From assembly GCF_046098205.1 (NCBI RefSeq), contig NZ_JBJURJ010000007.1:1-64000 (forward strand): a stretch of DNA of 64,000 nt. Reading direction: 5' to 3'. Made by a program: the position numbers and the translations under genes. This document shows positions 60,325 to 64,000 of this stretch, piece after piece (position 1 is the first letter of the stretch; each line of letters starts with the position of its first letter). This DNA comes from Paenibacillus_AR mesotrionivorans (lineage in GTDB: Bacteria > Bacillota > Bacilli > Paenibacillales > NBRC-103111). The notes beneath the pieces were generated by a model, which saw only the letters and a list, made by a program, of their open reading frames with translations, was not told where the DNA came from and searched no databases.

Positions 60325-61947
60325 ATGCAATTAACAGGCTGGAGACGCACGGTTGCTTTTGTTGCAATTATTATGGGATTTTTTATGGCACTGTTGGATG
60401 CCACTATTGTGAATGTGGCTTTGCCGGATATGACCCGATCCTTCCATTCCGGTATGGACCATATGTCGTGGGTGGTAAACGGGTATAATCTCGCCTTTGC
60501 CGTTTGCCTGATTACGGCGTCGCGGCTGGCTGACCAATTCGGACGGAAAAGGCTGTTTATGATCGGGGTAACCGGATTTGTGATCGCCTCGGCATTGGTA
60601 GGGCTGTCAGATTCGCTGCCTATGCTGGTGACGTTTCGGGTTATCCAGGGAATGGCGGCGGCCATTGTGGTCCCGGTCACGATTCCTCTGGCGGTGGATC
60701 TGTTCCCGCCGCAGATGCGGGGGATGATCATGGGGATATGGGGCGGTATCTCCGGGCTGGCTGCAGCCAGCGGCCCGACCCTGGGCGGAATTCTCACGGA
60801 TGCTATGGGCTGGCAGGCCGTATTTTATGTCAATTTGCCCATAGGGCTGATCTGCCTGCTGCTGTCGGTGCGGCTGCTGCGGGAGTCCGTCGATCCGTCG
60901 GCGGGCAGAGGGATCGACTGGCTGGGTATGGGTCTGCTTACCGGGGCCATGTTCAGCCTTACGTATGCGCTGATCCAGGCTAACGAATGGGGCTGGAGTT
61001 CCCCGAAGCTGTTAGTTCTCCTGGGGGCGGCAGCAGTGTTGCTTGTAATTTTCCTGATGGTGGAGAGCCGGCTGCGAAACCCGATGCTGCCCTTGCGGCT
61101 GTTCCGGATCGGCACCTTCAACTGGGCTTGTCTGACATTGCTCTTAATCGGTGCCGGTGTAATGGCACCAAGCTTCTTGATGTCCTATTTTCTGACGGGG
61201 CTGCTAGGCAAAAGTGTGCTTCAAGCGGGGCTGATCATCTCGGCTATGCCATTGGCCTCCATGGTGGTTTCCGCCAGTGTGGGGGCGTTGGCCAACCGCT
61301 TCGGCAGCCGGTTGTTTGTGGGTACCGGCATGGCAGTGCTGGCCGCCTCTACCTGGCTGCTGGGTGATCTTACTGCAGCCTCGCCTCTCTCCGCCATCGT
61401 CTGGCGGCTCGCTTTGTTCGGAGTGGGCATGGGCTTAGCTATGGCTCCGGTGATGGGCTCAGTGATCCGCAATGTGCCCGAAGAGAAAATCGGTATCGCC
61501 TCCGGCGTAACCAATATGACCCGGGCGTTGGGCTCCGTCATGGGCGTGGCCTTGCTGGTGATGGTGCTGAATCAGGCTGTGGCGGACAATACGGTGAAGG
61601 CGGGTGCGGATATTGCCGCTTGGGTTTCTGCGGATGAGAGGCTGCCCGCCGGAGCAAAGGCGGAGCTGGCGGTGCAGATGAAGGAGGTTGGAGGTTCGGG
61701 TGAAGCTGGAGGAGCGGCCCTGCGGAGCTGGGTGGAGCATTATCCCGCAGGAGCGGAGCTTGCCGCCCGGATCGGCGGCAGGATGCAGGAGGCGTCAGCC
61801 GCTTCCTTCGCCAGGGCCTTCCATCTGGGTGGAGCCGTTCTGCTGGCGGGGATTGTGGCCGGGCTGTTATCCGACAGCAGGAAAAGCCGTATTGCCGCGG
61901 AGGGCTCTGCGTCTGTGACGGCTGCAGCAGGCTCCGCGGAAGGGTGA
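60325..61947 (+). CDS. MFS multidrug efflux transporter, DHA2 (EmrB/QacA) type
   Basis: 540 residues, about 14 predicted membrane segments. Motifs: LDATIVNVALPDM in the first segment, ADQFGRKRLFMIG in loop 2-3, and the antiporter motif SGPTLGGILTD in segment 5. The start is ATG 60325 with AGAGGTGA at 60312-60319; the earlier GTG 60316 and ATG 60319 lie in that site. Proton-driven export of drugs or other amphiphiles is the family function. Expression should be low until the TetR repressor releases both operators. Confidence 0.93.
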   Translation: MQLTGWRRTVAFVAIIMGFFMALLDATIVNVALPDMTRSFHSGMDHMSWVVNGYNLAFAVCLITASRLADQFGRKRLFMIGVTGFVIASALVGLSDSLPMLVTFRVIQGMAAAIVVPVTIPLAVDLFPPQMRGMIMGIWGGISGLAAASGPTLGGILTDAMGWQAVFYVNLPIGLICLLLSVRLLRESVDPSAGRGIDWLGMGLLTGAMFSLTYALIQANEWGWSSPKLLVLLGAAAVLLVIFLMVESRLRNPMLPLRLFRIGTFNWACLTLLLIGAGVMAPSFLMSYFLTGLLGKSVLQAGLIISAMPLASMVVSASVGALANRFGSRLFVGTGMAVLAASTWLLGDLTAASPLSAIVWRLALFGVGMGLAMAPVMGSVIRNVPEEKIGIASGVTNMTRALGSVMGVALLVMVLNQAVADNTVKAGADIAAWVSADERLPAGAKAELAVQMKEVGGSGEAGGAALRSWVEHYPAGAELAARIGGRMQEASAASFARAFHLGGAVLLAGIVAGLLSDSRKSRIAAEGSASVTAAAGSAEG

Positions 61948-61974
61948 AGGCTCACCGGTTCTGCTTCTATAAAG

Positions 61975-62010
61975 CCCCAAAACCCCCGGTTCAGGAACCG
62001 GGGGTTGGGG
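61975..62010. terminator. Hairpin between convergent MFS and clpP genes
   Basis: CCCC...AACCCCCGGTTC pairs with GAACCGGGGGTT...GGGG over about 16 pairs. T-runs are poor on both sides, yet the stem is strong enough to end both transcripts. Confidence 0.7.
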
Positions 62011-62027
62011 TATTAAGGGAAAGAAGC

Positions 62028-62618
62028 TTATTTGGCGCGGGTCGGCTCAATGACTTTATCAATCAGGCCGTACTTCAGCGCTTCTTCGGCGCTCATGAAG
62101 TTGTCGCGGTCGGTGTCTTTCTCGATGCGCTCGAAGGGCTGTCCGCTGCGCTCCGCCAGGATGTGGTTGAGCTTGTCGCGCATCTTGATGATGCGGTTGG
62201 CGCGGATTTGGATGTCCGAGGCCTGGCCTTCGGCGCCGCCCAGCGGCTGGTGGATCATCACTTCGCTGTTGGGAAGGGCGAAGCGTTTGCCTTTGGCACC
62301 CGCGGTCAGCAGGAATGCGCCCATGGAGGCAGCCATGCCGACACAGATGGTGGAGACATCCGCTTTGATGAACTGCATGGTATCATAGATAGCCATACCG
62401 GAGGTGATGGAACCGCCCGGGGAGTTAATGTACAGATGGATGTCCTTCTCGGGGTCCTGGGCATCCAGGAACAACAGCTGGGCGACAATGGCGTTGGCTA
62501 CGGCGTCGTTGATGGCGCTGCCCAAAAAGATGATGCGGTCCTTCAACAGGCGCGAATAAATGTCATAGGCTCTTTCGCCTCGTCCGTCTTGTTCTACGAC
62601 CATAGGTATCAAACTCAT
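62028..62618 (-). CDS. clpP: ATP-dependent Clp protease proteolytic subunit
   Basis: Serine peptidase core of Clp proteases, 196 residues, normal length. The catalytic triad is Ser98 (GMAASMGA), His123 (VMIHQPLGG) and Asp172. AAAGGAGG stands before the ATG at 62618. It is controlled by two CtsR boxes over its promoter, hence part of the heat-shock and protein quality regulon. The 5' leader contains an 8-base-pair hairpin GTGAAGGG/CCCTTCAC at 62671-62691. Confidence 0.98.
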   Translation of the reverse strand: MSLIPMVVEQDGRGERAYDIYSRLLKDRIIFLGSAINDAVANAIVAQLLFLDAQDPEKDIHLYINSPGGSITSGMAIYDTMQFIKADVSTICVGMAASMGAFLLTAGAKGKRFALPNSEVMIHQPLGGAEGQASDIQIRANRIIKMRDKLNHILAERSGQPFERIEKDTDRDNFMSAEEALKYGLIDKVIEPTRAK

Positions 62619-62700
62619 GTTGCAATTCCCTCCTTTAAAATGTTCATCTTCAGGTGGATCATATGCCGGTGTGAAGGGTGTTTCCCTTCACGTTAAGACC

Positions 62701-62740
62701 ATATTAAGTCAACGAAGGTCAAAAGTCAATTAAGGTCAAA
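62701..62740 (-). promoter_or_regulatory. clpP promoter with two adjacent CtsR boxes
   Basis: The minus-strand promoter has TTGACT (62729-62724) and TAATAT (62706-62701) 17 bases apart. Read on the plus strand, AGTCAAC-GAA-GGTCAAA (62707-62723) and AGTCAAT-TAA-GGTCAAA (62724-62740) each fit the CtsR operator (A/G)GTCAAA-NAN-(A/G)GTCAAA with one changed base. Together they cover the -35 and spacer. Confidence 0.85.
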
Positions 62741-62766
62741 GAAATCTGCAGCGCGGTAAAATATAC

Positions 62767-62788
62767 AAAAAAACAGCCTTGCGGCTGC
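62767..62788 (-). terminator. Terminator after tRNA-Arg
   Basis: On the minus strand CAGCC-GCAA-GGCTG is followed by seven T. It separates tRNA-Arg from clpP. Confidence 0.85.
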
Positions 62789-62808
62789 TTGGTTTTGAAG
62801 GAATATTA

Positions 62809-62883
62809 TGGCGCACCCGCGAGGAATTGAACCTCGATCTCAGGCTTCGGAGGCCTGCGTCATATCCATTGGACCACGGGTGC
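62809..62883 (-). tRNA. tRNA-Arg (CCG)
   Basis: On the minus strand the acceptor GCACCCG pairs with CGGGTGC, the discriminator is G, and CCA is encoded. The anticodon stem CAGGC/GCCTG holds the loop CTCCGAA with anticodon CCG. A tRNA-Arg next to clpP is also found in Bacillus. Confidence 0.96.
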
Positions 62884-63321
62884 ATATAGGTGTAACGGCC
62901 ATATCGCCCTTGGCAGGCGTTTTTGGCGGCAAGTGTTATTATATGATAGCCTGTGACAAATTGCAAGTGCTTGTTCGAAGAATCCCAGGAGGAACTTTTG
63001 CGGCGGCCGACTGGGCGGGCCTCGGGCAGGAAGGCGGATAGGGCAGGCAGGAGTATGGAAGGGATGGGCGGGAGGGTGGAAGGGATGGCGGGGAAAAGTT
63101 GTTGGGAAAGGGGAAGGGTAGATGTAACAGGACTATGGACAAGGTGGGACGGATGGGAGAGTGGAAGGGATGAGCGGGAGGATGGGGGAGTGCGCATGGG
63201 GGCTGGCAGACGGGCTGGAGCGCTAACGGAACTGAGAAGCCCTTAGCGGCCGAAAACCCGTGTATTTACTTTATAACGGAACTCAAACACCCTTACAGCT
63301 CTTCAAGGCGCGGTTTACCAG
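62884..63321. other. Noncoding region with a long G-rich purine tract
   Basis: No gene is supported over this stretch. From about 63010 to 63215 the plus strand is strongly G-rich, with GGAAGGGATG occurring three times and many GGG runs. TAACGGAACT appears at 63224 and 63273, the inverse of the AGTTCCGTTA found in the repeat at 63322-63414. Confidence 0.6.
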
Positions 63322-63414
63322 TAAATTTGTGCTCTAAGAGTTGCTCAGTTCCGTTACAGTTGGAAATCAAGCTAAATCGTGTTCTAAGAGTCGCTCAGTT
63401 CCGTTACAACTGGA
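63322..63414. repeat. Two-copy 50-base direct repeat with CTCAGTTCCGTTAC core
   Basis: TCTAAGAGTYGCTCAGTTCC followed by GTTACARYTGGA occurs at about 63333-63364 and 63383-63414, exactly 50 bases apart, with similar TAAAT..GTG leads. Inverse partial copies lie at 63224 and 63273. Confidence 0.75.
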
Positions 63415-63783
63415 GGAACTGTCAAAAACCCTGCTTACCAGTGCCGCATATATGCGTTCCGGCTGGAGCATACTCTACATCATGTTTTAAGAATCAAATT
63501 TTACCATTACCCGTCATGGAGGAGACATACCCGTTCAGATATGAGTCATGTTTAGCTGAAGATTTGCTCCAAATCCCGCCTCAAGAACAGCCCACTCGCA
63601 AACTTTAGTCCACCCGGGGACCGTTCTGAAGCCCTTCCCGTTGGAGGCGTTCTGCCAGCTACATTAGAATAAATATTCTTGCTCCATTCGGCCAGTGTTT
63701 GATGCCGCTTACACCCTTGGGAGCCCTGTATTATGGGAAAAATACGCCCTGTTCATTTCGCCCGTGGTTAAAAACTTTACAAT
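63415..63783. other. Noncoding stretch before the cggR promoter
   Basis: I see no gene with a ribosome site, no RNA gene and no clear repeat. In some relatives an rpoN-type gene stands between clpP and cggR; none is present here. Confidence 0.5.
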
Positions 63784-63831
63784 TGAAAGCGTCACCGTAT
63801 TCTTGCATTTTCCAAGGAAGAGGAATACAAT
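63784..63831 (+). promoter_or_regulatory. cggR promoter with upstream cre-like site
   Basis: TTGCAT (63803-63808) and TACAAT (63826-63831) are 17 bases apart. TGAAAGCGTCACCG (63784-63797) fits the cre consensus at 12 of 14 positions, five bases before the -35, a position where CcpA could activate. Confidence 0.65.
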
Positions 63832-63877
63832 GTAAGAGGCTAGAGAGTCTCTGTCGAATGGCGCCGCCATTCCTAGC

Positions 63878-63914
63878 TGGGACTAAAGATGTAAGAGCGG
63901 GACATTTCCGGTCC
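63878..63914 (+). promoter_or_regulatory. CggR-type double operator
   Basis: TGGGAC-N6-TGTA-N4-CGGGAC-N6-GGTC reproduces the layout of the Bacillus CggR operator, two CGGGAC-N6-TGTC half sites four bases apart. It lies about 47 bases behind the -10 and 25 bases before the cggR start, so bound CggR would block elongation. Confidence 0.7.
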
Positions 63915-63938
63915 AATACCCTGTCCAGGAGTGAGAAG

Positions 63939-64000
63939 ATGAGGTCCGTGCTCGATATTCAGAAGCAGCTTCTGCCGGATTTAATGGACACCATGAGGAA
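63939..64000 (+). CDS. cggR: Central glycolytic genes regulator, 5' end only
   Basis: The first 20 codons encode MRSVLDIQKQLLPDLMDTMR, with AGGAGTGA just before ATG 63939. The QKQLLPDLMDTMR stretch closely resembles the N-terminus of the SorC-family repressor CggR (QKKLLPDLLxxMQKR). A CggR-type operator directly upstream fits autoregulation. In Firmicutes cggR heads the gapA-pgk-tpiA-pgm-eno operon, which is therefore expected beyond the window. The identification rests on 20 residues plus the operator. Confidence 0.72.
   Translation, partial: MRSVLDIQKQLLPDLMDTMR

Noticed and set aside
62953..63246. 97-codon frame in the G-rich tract
   Set aside because: The product is Gly/Arg-rich translation of simple sequence without a ribosome site.
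63327..63608. 93-codon frame over the 50-base repeats
   Set aside because: It consists of translated repeat copies and has no start site; not a credible gene.

Overview
The window is a chromosomal segment of a low-to-mid GC Gram-positive bacterium, most likely Paenibacillus or a close relative. The evidence is the conserved block hprK-lgt-ppaX-yvoF-hisZGDBHAF(IE)-yvcD-trxB-rapZ-yvcK-whiA-HPr-clpP, which follows the Bacillus subtilis yvo/yvc order. Other pointers are strong AGGAGG ribosome binding sites, frequent TTG/GTG starts, GH43 and GH105 enzymes, lplB/lplC-type sugar transporters with membrane-bound AraC regulators, and CtsR, CcpA and CggR type sites. I cannot name a species.

Layout. 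1-880: 3' end of a 23S rRNA, no 5S behind it, then six tRNA genes (Ser, Met, Val, Asp, Phe, Tyr). 0.9-5.8 kb: HAD phosphatase, a small thiamine-binding-type protein, a two-domain NlpC/P60 hydrolase, a PucR-type regulator, and an MsmX/UgpC-type sugar-importer ATPase with the codon bias of a highly expressed gene. 5.9-9.1 kb: hprK-lgt-ppaX-acyltransferase. 9.3-16.7 kb: an eight-gene histidine operon with a clear sigma-A promoter and a terminator. 17-20.3 kb: two GH43 genes on the minus strand. 20.4-24.5 kb: a PRPP synthetase that could feed histidine synthesis, a TPR protein and thioredoxin reductase.

24.5-37.35 kb is a visibly AT-richer island inside the conserved trxB-rapZ interval. It holds a decayed gene fragment, a membrane-anchored unknown protein with a decayed duplicate, and one 3597-residue secreted protein. 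That protein joins a subtilisin protease, an LCAT-like alpha/beta hydrolase, Ig-like repeats, two RCC1-like propellers and twelve FN3-like repeats. 37.5-48.7 kb is a polysaccharide-utilisation locus: a GH105 unsaturated-uronyl hydrolase, a CcpA-controlled AraC regulator, two permeases, a binding lipoprotein and a 1285-residue unknown protein. 48.75-53.5 kb returns to the conserved block: glcK, rapZ, yvcK, whiA and an HPr-family gene. 53.6-59.5 kb is a second ABC sugar importer with its AraC regulator. 59.5-62 kb is a divergent TetR/MFS pair with two operators. 62-64 kb: clpP under two CtsR boxes, tRNA-Arg, about 1 kb of repeat-rich noncoding DNA, then the start of a cggR gene behind a promoter and a CggR-type double operator.

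How it fits together. Carbon catabolite control is a common thread: HPr kinase, an HPr-family protein, glucokinase, cre-like sites and CggR all sit here. Neither importer operon encodes an ATPase, and the MsmX-like gene is the obvious shared motor. The least explained features are the giant protein island, the 1285-residue protein, and a repeat at 11.4 and 50.8 kb that folds into two hairpins whose stems change sequence but keep pairing.
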